Shown here: in pieces, positions 55,641-64,000 of the stretch
How the letters are laid out: each line of letters begins with the position of its first letter
Position numbering within the stretch: position 1 is the first letter of the stretch
Assembly (NCBI RefSeq): GCF_017377395.1
Contig: NZ_CP061800.1
Coordinates: 2,604,001-2,668,000, forward strand
DNA length: 64,000 nucleotides
From: Desulfonema magnum
Lineage (GTDB): Bacteria > Desulfobacterota > Desulfobacteria > Desulfobacterales > 4be13
Reading direction: 5' to 3'
Notes under the pieces: model-generated
Told to the model about the DNA's origin: nothing
Database searches by the model: none
What the model saw: only the letters and a program-made list of their open reading frames with translations
Translations under genes and position numbers: made by a program

Positions 55641-56153
55641 ATGGGAGATTATCTGATTTATACAGATGCGGCAAAATGCATTGCCTGCCATTCATGCGAA
55701 GTCGCATGTAAGGCAAAGAATAATGTTCCGGAGGGCGCGACACTGGGGAAAATTGTGGTTCTGGGACCCAGACTGATTAACGGACAACCCCGGATGTCAT
55801 CCCTTTTTGTTCCCTGCTTTCATTGCGAGGATGCCTGGTGCATGAACGCATGTCCTGTGGATGCCATCCGAAAAAGAAATGAGGATGGCCTGGTCTATAT
55901 TTTGCAGGAATTATGCGTGGGATGCAAAGCCTGTATCCTGGCATGTCCCTGGCATATTCCCCAGTGGGATGCTGATGCGGGAAAGGCCATGAAGTGTGAT
56001 CTCTGCATGGACAGGATTGACGAGGGGCAGGAGCCTGCCTGTGTTGCTGCGTGTCCTACAAATGCCCTGCAATTCGGAGAACCGGCTCAGTTGTCTCACA
56101 AAGCAAGAGAAGAATACGGTCTCAGCCTGCTGAAAAGAAATCCCGCGAAATAA
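55641..56153 (+). CDS. Four-cluster ferredoxin electron-transfer subunit (PhsB/DmsB type)
   Basis: This 170-residue protein has sixteen cysteines in four [4Fe-4S] sets: 'CIACHSCEVACKAKNN', 'CFHCEDAWCMNACPVDAI', 'CVGCKACILACPWHIPQ' and 'CDLCMDRI...PACVAACPTNAL'. This is the standard beta subunit of molybdopterin oxidoreductases. It should carry electrons between the catalytic subunit upstream and the RnfC-like flavoprotein downstream. A GGAGGG site precedes ATG 55641. No signal peptide is present. Confidence 0.93.
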   Translation: MGDYLIYTDAAKCIACHSCEVACKAKNNVPEGATLGKIVVLGPRLINGQPRMSSLFVPCFHCEDAWCMNACPVDAIRKRNEDGLVYILQELCVGCKACILACPWHIPQWDADAGKAMKCDLCMDRIDEGQEPACVAACPTNALQFGEPAQLSHKAREEYGLSLLKRNPAK

Positions 56154-56166
56154 GGGGATGAAAATT

Positions 56167-57594
56167 ATGGAACTTAACACATTGGCAACGTTTCCAAAAG
56201 GCGGTGTTCACCCCGGAGAACTCAAGGAATTCACGGCCGGTCTGCCCGTGGAAACCATGACGATGCCTTCCCGGGTCTCTCTTTTTTTAAAGCAGCATGT
56301 GGGGGCTTCGTGTGAGGTTTCAGTGGAAAAAAGACATGATAAACCGCCAGACGAGGCCCTTTTGTTTCACCGCCACCCGGGCCGCATTTATCAGCTCTTG
56401 GTGGATAAAAAAGACAGGGTAAAGACAGGGGACATGATCGGGTCCGTGGGAGAAAAACTGGGAGCCAATCTTCATGCCAGCCTGAGCGGCACGGTTCAGG
56501 GCATCGCGGATGTGCTGCACCCGGCAGCAGGAAAATCACCTGCCATTGTCATTTCCGGAGATCCGGAGGCGAGTGCTGCCACGTATTCTCCTACAGACTG
56601 GCACCGGTTCTCCAGGCAGGAACTCTTTGACAGGATACGGAATGCCGGGATTGTGGGTCTGGGGGGCGCGGGGTTTCCTGCGGATATCAAACTGAATGTG
56701 AATCCGGATGTTCAGTTGGATACCCTGATTCTAAACGGTGCGGAGTGCGAACCCTATCTTACCTGCGATCATCGGGTCATGGTGGAGCATGCCCGTGAGG
56801 TGGTTGAAGGCGCAAAAATCCTTCTCACAATTCTGGGCATCTCCGATTGTGCCATTGGCATTGAGAACAACAAGCCGGACGCGATTGAGTGCTTACAGGA
56901 AATCATCAGACAGGAGGGGTCGGAGAACGGATTCAGAATCCGTGTCAGCCCCCTCCAAGTCAAATATCCCCAGGGGTCGGCCGATCAGATCATGCAGAGC
57001 ATCACAGGACGGGTGAGGCCCTCGGGCAAACGCTCCTCATCCATTGGCATTATTGTTCAGAATGTCTATACTGCAAAGACCGTTTATGATGCCGTGGTTC
57101 TGGGCAAGCCTTTTTATGAGAGAGTCATCACCGTCTCCGGCAAAGGCATTGCCCGGCCGGCAAATCTGCTGGTTCCCATCGGAACCCATCTTTCTGATAT
57201 TGTGTCCTATCTGGGCGGAACAACCCCTGATCTTGCCAAAGTGATAATGGGAGGGCCTATGATGGGACCGGCCGTGTCAAGTTTGGATATTCCCATCACA
57301 AAAACCACCTCTGGCGTGCTTTTCCTGACAAAAGATGAGATTGATACGCAGCCCTACGGCCCCTGTATCCGATGCGGATTTTGTCTGGATGCCTGTCCCA
57401 TGGGCCTTGAACCGAATAATATCGGGATATGGGTTGAGGCGGGCCGCGGGGCCGAAACCGAGGAATTCGGCCTGATGGATGATTGTTTTGAGTGCGGGAG
57501 CTGCGCATATGTGTGCCCCGCGAAACGCCCTCTGGTGCAGTTTATCAGGCTGGCAAGAATACAGGTGAGTGAGGCGAGGAAAAAGAAGAATTGA
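56167..57594 (+). CDS. RnfC-like NADH-binding Fe-S flavoprotein
   Basis: This protein of 475 residues belongs to the RnfC/Nqo1 family: a barrel-sandwich opening 'FPKGGVHPGELKEFT', the FMN/NADH motif 'GIVGLGGAGFPADIKL', 'LILNGAECEPYLTCDHR' and two [4Fe-4S] sites, 'CIRCGFCLDACPMGLEPN' and 'CFECGSCAYVCPAKRPLVQ'. I chose ATG 56167, nine bases after AAGGGG; ATG 56158 overlaps that site. Rnf complexes carry RnfC with RnfDGEAB, none of which follow here. With its two upstream partners it may form a soluble NAD(H)-linked molybdoenzyme. The gene ends in a TGAGAAT tandem repeat. Confidence 0.9.
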   Translation: MELNTLATFPKGGVHPGELKEFTAGLPVETMTMPSRVSLFLKQHVGASCEVSVEKRHDKPPDEALLFHRHPGRIYQLLVDKKDRVKTGDMIGSVGEKLGANLHASLSGTVQGIADVLHPAAGKSPAIVISGDPEASAATYSPTDWHRFSRQELFDRIRNAGIVGLGGAGFPADIKLNVNPDVQLDTLILNGAECEPYLTCDHRVMVEHAREVVEGAKILLTILGISDCAIGIENNKPDAIECLQEIIRQEGSENGFRIRVSPLQVKYPQGSADQIMQSITGRVRPSGKRSSSIGIIVQNVYTAKTVYDAVVLGKPFYERVITVSGKGIARPANLLVPIGTHLSDIVSYLGGTTPDLAKVIMGGPMMGPAVSSLDIPITKTTSGVLFLTKDEIDTQPYGPCIRCGFCLDACPMGLEPNNIGIWVEAGRGAETEEFGLMDDCFECGSCAYVCPAKRPLVQFIRLARIQVSEARKKKN

Positions 57595-58045
57595 GAATTG
57601 AGAATTGAGAATTGAGAATTAGTAATGCCTCATCTGTATGATGCGACTGAGGGATGAAATTTATGAAATTATACCAGAGTTGTTCCTAAATAAATAATGC
57701 CACAAAGACACGAAGGCTCGAGGGCTTCACGAAGGGTCTTCATGTCTCTTTGTGACTTCGTGTCTTCGTGGTGTCATGAGCCGCGCGTCGCGTCATATGA
57801 CAGCTTACTTATTTGGGAACAACCCTGCTGGTTATAACGGATTTAGGAGAGGCTCTGATTTCGGCAGGCTGTCCGCAACTATCTGTTTTTACAGGGAGCC
57901 GGACGCACATTCCCGGAAAATGGGAGTTTCCCGGGAGACAGATGCCCCGGATTTCCGGTTCTCAGAACCCCGGCACGGACAGATTTTTCATCCTGTTATC
58001 TTGTGATTTCAGAATGTTGTACATCCCCTGAAAGGGAGTATAATT
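57595..58045. repeat. Non-coding spacer with TGAGAAT tandem and family G repeat
   Basis: 'ATTGAGAATTGAGAATTGAG' follows the RnfC-like stop. At 57699-57776 is a family G unit: 'GCCACAAAGACACGAAGG' answered by 'CTTCGTGTCTTCGTGG'. The rest to 58045 shows no supported gene. Confidence 0.55.
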
Positions 58046-58582
58046 ATGAAAAAAGCATATCTGATCACCGAGGGCAAATGCGAGGCAGATATTCTCAGGG
58101 CGGTGCTGCCTGAGGAAATACTCCGCCGCACTGAGTTCATTGTCGGAGACGGTCGTTATTCTGCCCAGTCTCTGGCCCATTCTGTTCTGGCTGTGAAGCA
58201 GGTTCCGACGGCGCTTGTTCTGGATGCGGATACCAGCGACTCGGCAGCAGTTCGGGAACAGCTTGAACTTTTAAAATATTCTCTCATTCAGGCATCTCCT
58301 GACACCGAGTCCGAAGTCTTTCTGGCTGTGCCGGAAATGGAGATTCTGCTTGTTCAGGATATGGATTTCATAATGCAATTTACTGAAAAGAAAGCGTTTT
58401 CACCATTAGAAAGAGAGTTTGCCAGATTAAATCCGAAAAAATTTCTCATTAAAACTTTTTCTTATGATAACAAAATATTGAAGAAAATTATCAGTCGCAT
58501 GGATGAACAGACAATCAGGAGGATACAGAATACTCCTCTGATTGAGCAGCTTAATGATTTCATTACTTCAATAGTGAACTGA
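58046..58582 (+). CDS. Small TOPRIM-domain protein
   Basis: This 178-residue protein starts at ATG 58046 with AAGGGAG upstream. It has the TOPRIM signature: Glu 9 in 'LITEGKCEADIL' and the D-x-D pair Asp 60/Asp 62 in 'ALVLDADTSD'. A conserved 'VFLAVPEMEILL' acidic strand follows. TOPRIM proteins of this size accompany ATPases in OLD/Gabija-like and other defence loci and may be nucleases. The next gene is an ATPase-nuclease fusion 140 bp away. A defence role is inferred from domain and context; the exact family is not recognised. Confidence 0.65.
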   Translation: MKKAYLITEGKCEADILRAVLPEEILRRTEFIVGDGRYSAQSLAHSVLAVKQVPTALVLDADTSDSAAVREQLELLKYSLIQASPDTESEVFLAVPEMEILLVQDMDFIMQFTEKKAFSPLEREFARLNPKKFLIKTFSYDNKILKKIISRMDEQTIRRIQNTPLIEQLNDFITSIVN

Positions 58583-58722
58583 CTATTTATTCACGGATTG
58601 AACAGGATCAGGGCGATAATCAATAAAATTGAGATACGCAATTTTAATCTCGTTCACACGCTTTGATCTCGTTGATCTCGTGAGGAGTATGAGTATAAGT
58701 TTATATGGGAGAAAAAAAGTGC

Positions 58723-60546
58723 ATGACGGATATTGAACCAATTCTGCCGGTCGAAGAGATGGTGGCTTATGAGGAATTTACCGACCGGGTCGAAATTTTG
58801 CGAGACTTGGACGCGTGGGTAAAAAACATCCAGCGTATGGCCTCATCCAGCACTGCTCTTATCGCACCGCGGCGGATGGGGAAAACCGTGCTGCTGGATC
58901 GGCTGGTGAACACGGTGTTCTTCAAGCCGGAATACCGGGTGGTGCCGTTTTATTTCCGAATGAAACGGGAAGATACCACGCTGCACAAATTTCTTATGGA
59001 ATATGCGACCACGTTTTTCAGGCAGTACATCGCTTATTGTCATCAGGATCCCCGGCTCTATCGAAACAGACGTGTGGAATTGGATGATTTGCTGACGTAT
59101 CCTTCGGACCACAACGCTGTGACACTGGCAAAGGAATTCATACAGGGCTTTCTGAGACGCTATCGGCGGCACGGATTTGAAGATGCCCGGAATCACTGGG
59201 ACAACTTCATTTATACGCCCGAAGACTTGGCCTCATATTCCGGCACAAGGGTCGCGGTCATTATTGATGAATTTCAGGATATGAAATTTTATGTCCATGA
59301 TGTTTCCGAGGCGACACTGCAAGAGATGCGGAGACACCGTGAACAATATCCGGACTGGCAGGGCACGAACCTGACCGCGACATATGACCGTCAGGCCCAG
59401 AGCCGCAAGGCCCCCATGCTGGTGTCCGGATCAGCGGTGACGCTGGTGTTCAGAACTGTGATGGGAGGTCCCCTGGGCGGGCGTTTCGGCTTCAGCTATC
59501 TGAAGCCGCTCTCCATTCCTGACGGTGCTGCCTTGTTGCGCCAGTTGCTTGAGATTTATGTGCCAAAAGCCACAGTCAGCCCGGAAGATGCGCTGTATGC
59601 CAGCACACAGGTGGGCGGACATCCTTATTACCTGTACTGTCTGGCAATGTCAAAGGCTGAGAATAAAAAATTTGATAAGAAAGATGAAATTGACCGGATC
59701 ATTCGTTATGAAATCGAGCAGGGAAAGATTTACGGGTTCTGGCATACACATTTCCAGGATAACCGGAAATATATCAACTCGGATACAGATGAGGAAATCG
59801 GCAAAAAGATCATTTATTATTTCACCAAATACAACAATCAGCCTGTGGATATCAAAGCGATTGCCAGAACTTTGGACATCTCCAAAAACGCGGTGGAGGA
59901 GAAGATTGAAAAGCTGTATCTCTCGGATATGGTCTATCGGAGCGCTGAAAAATATTACACATTCAATGACATATGCCTGATGCGGTTCATCAAATTCGTG
60001 TATGAGAAGGACCTCGAAGGAATCGAAGCGGTTGATCTGAGTCAGCAGAATCTGTTTAACACGCTCAAGGGCCGGTTCCTGGAAATTGTGGTGCAGGTGA
60101 CAATGATGAAGTTCAACCACGAGAATCTCCCCGGAAAATTCTTTGGAACGTCCGGAGATATCCAGGTTCCGCTGTTTCAGGTGGTTGACACGAAATATGT
60201 CAAGGGGCTCAGAACCCGCCAGTATCAAATTGATGTATGGGGGCAGGAACAAGGGACAGATCGCTGCTGGATCTGCGAGTGCAAATATACCAAAACAAAG
60301 ATGGGCATGAAACAGGTGGAAAAACTAAGACACGCGGCCCGGGCATTGAAACAGGAGGCAGAGGACGCGGGGCGGCGCGTTCCGCATATCCAAATGTGGC
60401 TGATCTCCACGGGCGGATTCACACAGGAAGTTCTGAAATACGTCAGGGATCAGGAGGAGACTTACCTTTCTGATTATGACGGGATCAACGGCATCTTCCG
60501 GGCTTATGGCGGCAATTATACGATTCCTGTGTTCAACGAGACATGA
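58723..60546 (+). CDS. P-loop ATPase fused to a PD-(D/E)xK nuclease-like domain
   Basis: This 607-residue protein has Walker A 'APRRMGKT' (residues 48-55) and Walker B 'VAVIIDEFQDM' as in archaeal-type/STAND-like ATPases. A winged-helix region follows ('DIKAIARTLDISKNAVEEKI'). The C-terminal domain has 'QYQIDVWGQ' and 'CWICECKYTKTKMGMKQVE', a D...E-x-K nuclease core. I chose ATG 58723, because GGGAG lies 11 bases upstream; an in-frame ATG at 58705 lacks a site. Its position between a TOPRIM protein and a PLD-SNF2 helicase suggests a role in defence against foreign DNA. Target and trigger are unknown. Confidence 0.8.
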   Translation: MTDIEPILPVEEMVAYEEFTDRVEILRDLDAWVKNIQRMASSSTALIAPRRMGKTVLLDRLVNTVFFKPEYRVVPFYFRMKREDTTLHKFLMEYATTFFRQYIAYCHQDPRLYRNRRVELDDLLTYPSDHNAVTLAKEFIQGFLRRYRRHGFEDARNHWDNFIYTPEDLASYSGTRVAVIIDEFQDMKFYVHDVSEATLQEMRRHREQYPDWQGTNLTATYDRQAQSRKAPMLVSGSAVTLVFRTVMGGPLGGRFGFSYLKPLSIPDGAALLRQLLEIYVPKATVSPEDALYASTQVGGHPYYLYCLAMSKAENKKFDKKDEIDRIIRYEIEQGKIYGFWHTHFQDNRKYINSDTDEEIGKKIIYYFTKYNNQPVDIKAIARTLDISKNAVEEKIEKLYLSDMVYRSAEKYYTFNDICLMRFIKFVYEKDLEGIEAVDLSQQNLFNTLKGRFLEIVVQVTMMKFNHENLPGKFFGTSGDIQVPLFQVVDTKYVKGLRTRQYQIDVWGQEQGTDRCWICECKYTKTKMGMKQVEKLRHAARALKQEAEDAGRRVPHIQMWLISTGGFTQEVLKYVRDQEETYLSDYDGINGIFRAYGGNYTIPVFNET

Positions 60547-60621
60547 GAGACAATCCTGATTTTGCGAATAATATAACGCCATATGCAGCTTTTTTTAATT
60601 GAAGAGAACATGGACACATAT

Positions 60622-60945
60622 AAATGCCACAAAGACACGAAGGCGCGAAGGGACACAAAGGAGCCTTCGTGAACCTTCGCGGCTTTGAGTCTTCGTGGCA
60701 TTTGATATCCGAAGGCGCAAATGGATACGAAGAACCTTCGTGAGTCTTCGTGAACCTTCGTGGCTTTGTGTCTTCGTGGCATTTGATATCCGAAGGCGCA
60801 AATGGATACGAAGAACCTTCGTGAGTCTTCGTGGCTTTGAGTCTTCGTGGCATTTGAGATCCGAAGGCGCAAATAGCCTTCGTGAACCTTCGTGGCTTTG
60901 TGTCTTCGTGGCATTTAACTTTTTGTTTTCGTGGCATTTAAGTTG
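60622..60945. repeat. Family G repeat array (CTTCGTGGC words)
   Basis: Four to five copies of 'CCTTCGTGGCTTTG' + 'GTCTTCGTGGCATTT' are interleaved with 'GATATCCGAAGGCGCAAATG', and the first part is the inverted 'GCCACAAAGACACGAAGG'. Period about 85-105 bp. Overlapping reading frames on both strands are repeat by-products. Related to 57699-57776. Confidence 0.7.
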
Positions 60946-60973
60946 CACATTGTGTTAATATAAGGAAAAAAAC

Positions 60974-63900
60974 ATGACTCAGATACCTTCTTCAATAAAG
61001 GATAATCATAACAGAGGAAGTGTCGGCAGTTTTTTAAAACAAGAGATTGACGAGGGGAGCAGACTTTCTGTTGTATCCGCCTATTTTACGATTTACGCGT
61101 ATCATCACCTAAAAGACAAACTTGATACTGTTGAATCCCTTGATTTTCTGTTTGGCGAACCCGCTTTTATCAATACCCTTGATCCTTCAAAAACCGATAA
61201 AAAAGAATTTGAAATCCAAGATGACCAACTGGTGATTCCCCTGCATAACAGGCTCGGACAGAAATCCGTTGCAAAAGAATGCAGTGACTGGATAGAGGCC
61301 AGGGTCAATATCAGATCCGTGGTAAAGTCGAATTTTCTCCACGGCAAGATGTATCATATCCGCAACAACGGCGTTCAGAAGGCCATACTCGGGAGTTCGA
61401 ATTTCACTGTAAGAGGACTCGGACTGGGCGGAAATTCCAATATCGAACTGAACATGGAAGCCACGGATGACAGGGACAGGGCAGACCTGCTGAAGTGGTT
61501 CAGGGAAATATGGGAAGATACATCGCTGGTGGAGGATGTCAAGGAAGATGTGCTTCGATACCTTGAGCAGCTTTATGCGGAAAATGATCCTGAGTTTATC
61601 TATTTTAAGACACTGTATCATCTGTTTGAGAAGTTTCTCTCAGAACAGGCCGGCCAGGGGCTTCTGGATGAAACTATCGGTTTTTTTGACACAAACATCT
61701 GGAATATGCTCTATGCGTTTCAAAAAGACGCTGTAAAAGGCGCTGTAAACAAAATGCTCAGGCATGGCGGATGTGTGCTTGCGGACAGTGTGGGACTTGG
61801 AAAGACCTTTGAGGCGCTGGCGGTGATAAAATATTTTGAACTGCTCAACAACAAAGTGCTGGTACTTTGCCCCAAAAAACTGAGTGACAACTGGACCATG
61901 TATCAGGCGCAGAACAACAGCCTGCTCAATCCGCTGGTTGATGACAGACTTGGTTACACGGTTCTCTGCCACACGGATCTCTCCCGCGAATCAGGACGCT
62001 CCGTCAGCAGCATTGAACTGAGTCTCATCAACTGGGGCAACTATGATCTTGTGGTCATAGATGAATCGCACAATTTCAGGAACAATGCCAAAGGACAGAG
62101 AGATGAGGAAGGGAACATCATCAGGAAAAGCAGATATGAGAAACTGATGAGCGACATTATCAATTCCGGTGTTCGCACAAAAGTGCTTCTCCTGTCCGCG
62201 ACACCCGTGAACAATGATCTGAAAGACCTGAGAAACCAGCTCTATTTTATTTCCGGCGGAAAAGATGATTCGTTTTATGAGAAGACCGGGGTGAAACATC
62301 TCGCGCATACCATGAAAGAGGCGCAGAAGGTCTTTACCCGCTGGGCTGATCCCGGAAAGCATCAGGTGCGGGATGTGAAAACGCTTCTTGACAAACTTGA
62401 CTCCTCTTTTTTCAAACTCCTTGACGAACTCACCATTGCCCGTTCCAGAAAGCATATTCAGACCTATTACAAGGATGAGGTGAAACGCATCGGCGCGTTT
62501 CCCATAAGATTGCCAGTGATTTCAAAGGCACCGGATATTGACACAAAAGATGAGTTTCCCGCTTATGACAGGATAAACACGGAAATTATGACTTACAAAC
62601 TCTCCCTGTTCAATCCCTGGGCCTATGTCAGAGATGAATGGAAAGGTGTTTATGAGAAAAAGGCAGGCAGGGCAATCACCGCATTTTCTCAGGAACGGCG
62701 GGAGCATTATCTCATCGGCATGATGAAGGTGAATTTCCTGAAAAGGCTTGAAAGCTCCATTGCATCTTTTGAGATATCCATGGAAAGAACCATTGAGAAA
62801 ATCACAGGCTTGGAGGAACGTATCCGCGCTTACAAAGATGCCGGATCTGATTCACCGGAGATTGAATCTCCTGAGATGTATGATGCGGATGATGCGGAGC
62901 TGAATGATGCGAACAGTATCGGCAAAAAACTGAGATATCATCTTGAACATCTGGATTTGGACCTTTGGCTGAAGGATTTGAAAAGTGACAAGGACGCGCT
63001 GGTTCTGCTTAAACATACCGCAAAAGCAGTTACGCCGGACAGGGACAAGAAACTGGCAGTGTTAAAGTCCCTGATTAGAGAAAAAATAAAACATCCCATC
63101 AATGATGAAAATAAAAAGATTATTATTTTCACGGCATTTACAGATACTGCAAAGTATTTGCATGAGAATCTCTTCCAATTTGTGAGAGATGAGTTGAATC
63201 TGCATATCGCGCTGGTTTCCGGCAGCGGCACAAACAAAACCAGTCTGGGAAAAAGCCGGTTTGAACATATTCTTACGAATTTCTCACCGATCTCCAAAAA
63301 CAGAGACAAGATAAGGGACATGCCGCAGGATGAGGAAATCTCCGTTCTCATTGCCACGGACTGCATTTCCGAGGGGCAGAATCTTCAGGACTGCGATTAT
63401 CTGATCAATTATGACATTCATTGGAATCCGGTGAGAATTATCCAGCGGTTCGGACGGATTGACCGGCTGGGCAGCAAAAATGAGAAAATTCAGTTGGTGA
63501 ATTTCTGGCCCACGGACGATCTCAACAATTACATCAATCTCAAAGACCGGGTGGAAGCAAGAATGGCGCTGGTGGATATTACCGCTACCGGCGAGGATAA
63601 TCTTCTGGACGCGGAACAGATAAAGGACCTGATCGAAGATGACCTCAGTTTCAGAAGCCGGCAGTTGAAGCGTCTGAAAAAAGAGGTGCTTGATCTGGAG
63701 GAATTGGATGAGAATGTCTCTCTGAGCGAGTTCACGCTGGACGATTTCAGGGTGGAGCTGGCAAACTATATTGAAAAGAATCGGGAGAAACTTCAGAAAG
63801 CCCCGCTGGGACTTTATGCGGTGGTGCCTTCGCCGGAGAGCGAGCATTTCAAGCCTTCCAGGGTCGGAAAGATAAGCGAGAGTGCCAGGGAGATTATCCG

Positions 63901-64000
63901 GCCCGGAGTCATTTTCTGCCTGAGACAAAAGGGCGACACCCAGGGAAATGAATCTGTGAATCCGCTGTCGCCATATTTTCTGGTCTATGTGAGGAGAGAC
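60974..64000 (+). CDS. SNF2-type helicase with N-terminal phospholipase D-like nuclease domain (3' end outside window)
   Basis: The start is ATG 60974 with AAGGA upstream; 1,009 codons are visible without a stop, running off the window. Residues about 15-190 form a PLD-like domain with 'FLHGKMYHI' and 'AILGSSNFTVRGL' (HxK and GSxN). The SNF2/DEAD core follows: Walker A 'LADSVGLGKTFEA', motif II 'LVVIDESHNFRNN', motif III 'VLLLSATPVNND', and the C-terminal helicase lobe 'VLIATDCISEGQNLQDCDYL' plus 'RIIQRFGRIDRLGSK'. A long helical insertion separates the lobes. Such proteins occur in restriction-modification-like and other defence islands, often followed by a methyltransferase, which would lie beyond 64,000. 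Confidence 0.92.
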   Translation, partial: MTQIPSSIKDNHNRGSVGSFLKQEIDEGSRLSVVSAYFTIYAYHHLKDKLDTVESLDFLFGEPAFINTLDPSKTDKKEFEIQDDQLVIPLHNRLGQKSVAKECSDWIEARVNIRSVVKSNFLHGKMYHIRNNGVQKAILGSSNFTVRGLGLGGNSNIELNMEATDDRDRADLLKWFREIWEDTSLVEDVKEDVLRYLEQLYAENDPEFIYFKTLYHLFEKFLSEQAGQGLLDETIGFFDTNIWNMLYAFQKDAVKGAVNKMLRHGGCVLADSVGLGKTFEALAVIKYFELLNNKVLVLCPKKLSDNWTMYQAQNNSLLNPLVDDRLGYTVLCHTDLSRESGRSVSSIELSLINWGNYDLVVIDESHNFRNNAKGQRDEEGNIIRKSRYEKLMSDIINSGVRTKVLLLSATPVNNDLKDLRNQLYFISGGKDDSFYEKTGVKHLAHTMKEAQKVFTRWADPGKHQVRDVKTLLDKLDSSFFKLLDELTIARSRKHIQTYYKDEVKRIGAFPIRLPVISKAPDIDTKDEFPAYDRINTEIMTYKLSLFNPWAYVRDEWKGVYEKKAGRAITAFSQERREHYLIGMMKVNFLKRLESSIASFEISMERTIEKITGLEERIRAYKDAGSDSPEIESPEMYDADDAELNDANSIGKKLRYHLEHLDLDLWLKDLKSDKDALVLLKHTAKAVTPDRDKKLAVLKSLIREKIKHPINDENKKIIIFTAFTDTAKYLHENLFQFVRDELNLHIALVSGSGTNKTSLGKSRFEHILTNFSPISKNRDKIRDMPQDEEISVLIATDCISEGQNLQDCDYLINYDIHWNPVRIIQRFGRIDRLGSKNEKIQLVNFWPTDDLNNYINLKDRVEARMALVDITATGEDNLLDAEQIKDLIEDDLSFRSRQLKRLKKEVLDLEELDENVSLSEFTLDDFRVELANYIEKNREKLQKAPLGLYAVVPSPESEHFKPSRVGKISESAREIIRPGVIFCLRQKGDTQGNESVNPLSPYFLVYVRRD

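Noticed and set aside
60516..60958. Several overlapping 78-134-codon frames on both strands
   Set aside because: All lie in the family G repeat array and repeat the same peptide words.

Overview
The window looks like a piece of a large, repeat-rich genome of an anaerobic, Gram-negative, sulfate-reducer-like bacterium (Desulfobacterota, Desulfobacterales type). This is an inference from gene content: a selenocysteine formate dehydrogenase behind an [FeFe]-hydrogenase-like sensory operon, a PhsA-type molybdoenzyme paired with an RnfC-like subunit, a DUF3783 protein, c-di-GMP signalling and Tat export, together with very many transposases, MITE-like elements and intergenic repeats. No rRNA or taxonomic marker gene beyond aspS is present, so the genus is not established.

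Layout. 0-5.4 kb: the 3'-truncated part of a minus-strand response regulator/diguanylate cyclase, a small Cys-rich protein, aspS, two tandem tRNA-Asn genes and a repeat array. 5.5-14.1 kb: a plus-strand redox operon encoding an RsbW-like ATPase, an [FeFe]-hydrogenase-like Fe-S protein, DRTGG and PHP proteins, a second HATPase, a cNMP-binding/thioredoxin-like [2Fe-2S] protein and a 922-aa FdhA whose in-frame UGA (12433-12435) is selenocysteine. A truncated solute-binding protein and a phosphatase-like lipoprotein interrupt this operon. 14.2-21.2 kb: an IS630-type transposase with MITE-like ends, a tandemly duplicated tRNA-Gly/tRNA-Cys pair, pgsA, a transaldolase-like fsa, a small membrane protein, a TrmO-like protein, a decayed transposase and a DUF3783 protein.

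21.2-31.8 kb is a pile-up of mobile DNA. It holds a group II intron remnant split by an intact IS4-type element (20-bp perfect inverted ends, 10-bp target duplication), a decayed IS630 transposase, an ISL3 element with a one-base frameshift and a perfect 247-bp inverted copy of its own 5' end, a higBA toxin-antitoxin pair, another IS4-like element, and a tandem array built from a 'CTACACGGATTATGG' repeat. 30.7-40.1 kb is a polymorphic-toxin locus: a giant YD-repeat/RHS protein (about 2,700 aa, with one apparent frameshift near its N-terminus) carrying a LysM plus NlpC/P60-like tip, followed downstream by an orphan C-terminal toxin module and its overlapping immunity gene.

40.9-47.2 kb is a run of minus-strand housekeeping genes (sppA, NUDIX hydrolase, tatC, tatB, mltA, moaC). 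48.1-52.3 kb encodes a 1,393-aa secreted repeat protein ending in a dockerin-like Ca-binding module. 53.5-57.6 kb encodes a three-gene oxidoreductase: a cytoplasmic molybdopterin enzyme, a four-cluster ferredoxin and an RnfC-like flavoprotein. The right edge (58.0-64.0 kb) looks like a defence island: a TOPRIM protein, an ATPase fused to a PD-(D/E)xK nuclease, and a PLD-SNF2 helicase that runs off the window.

Intergenic space throughout is filled with dispersed families of short palindromic or MITE-like elements and 6-9 bp tandem repeats. Two of these families occur nested in the same order at two distant sites.
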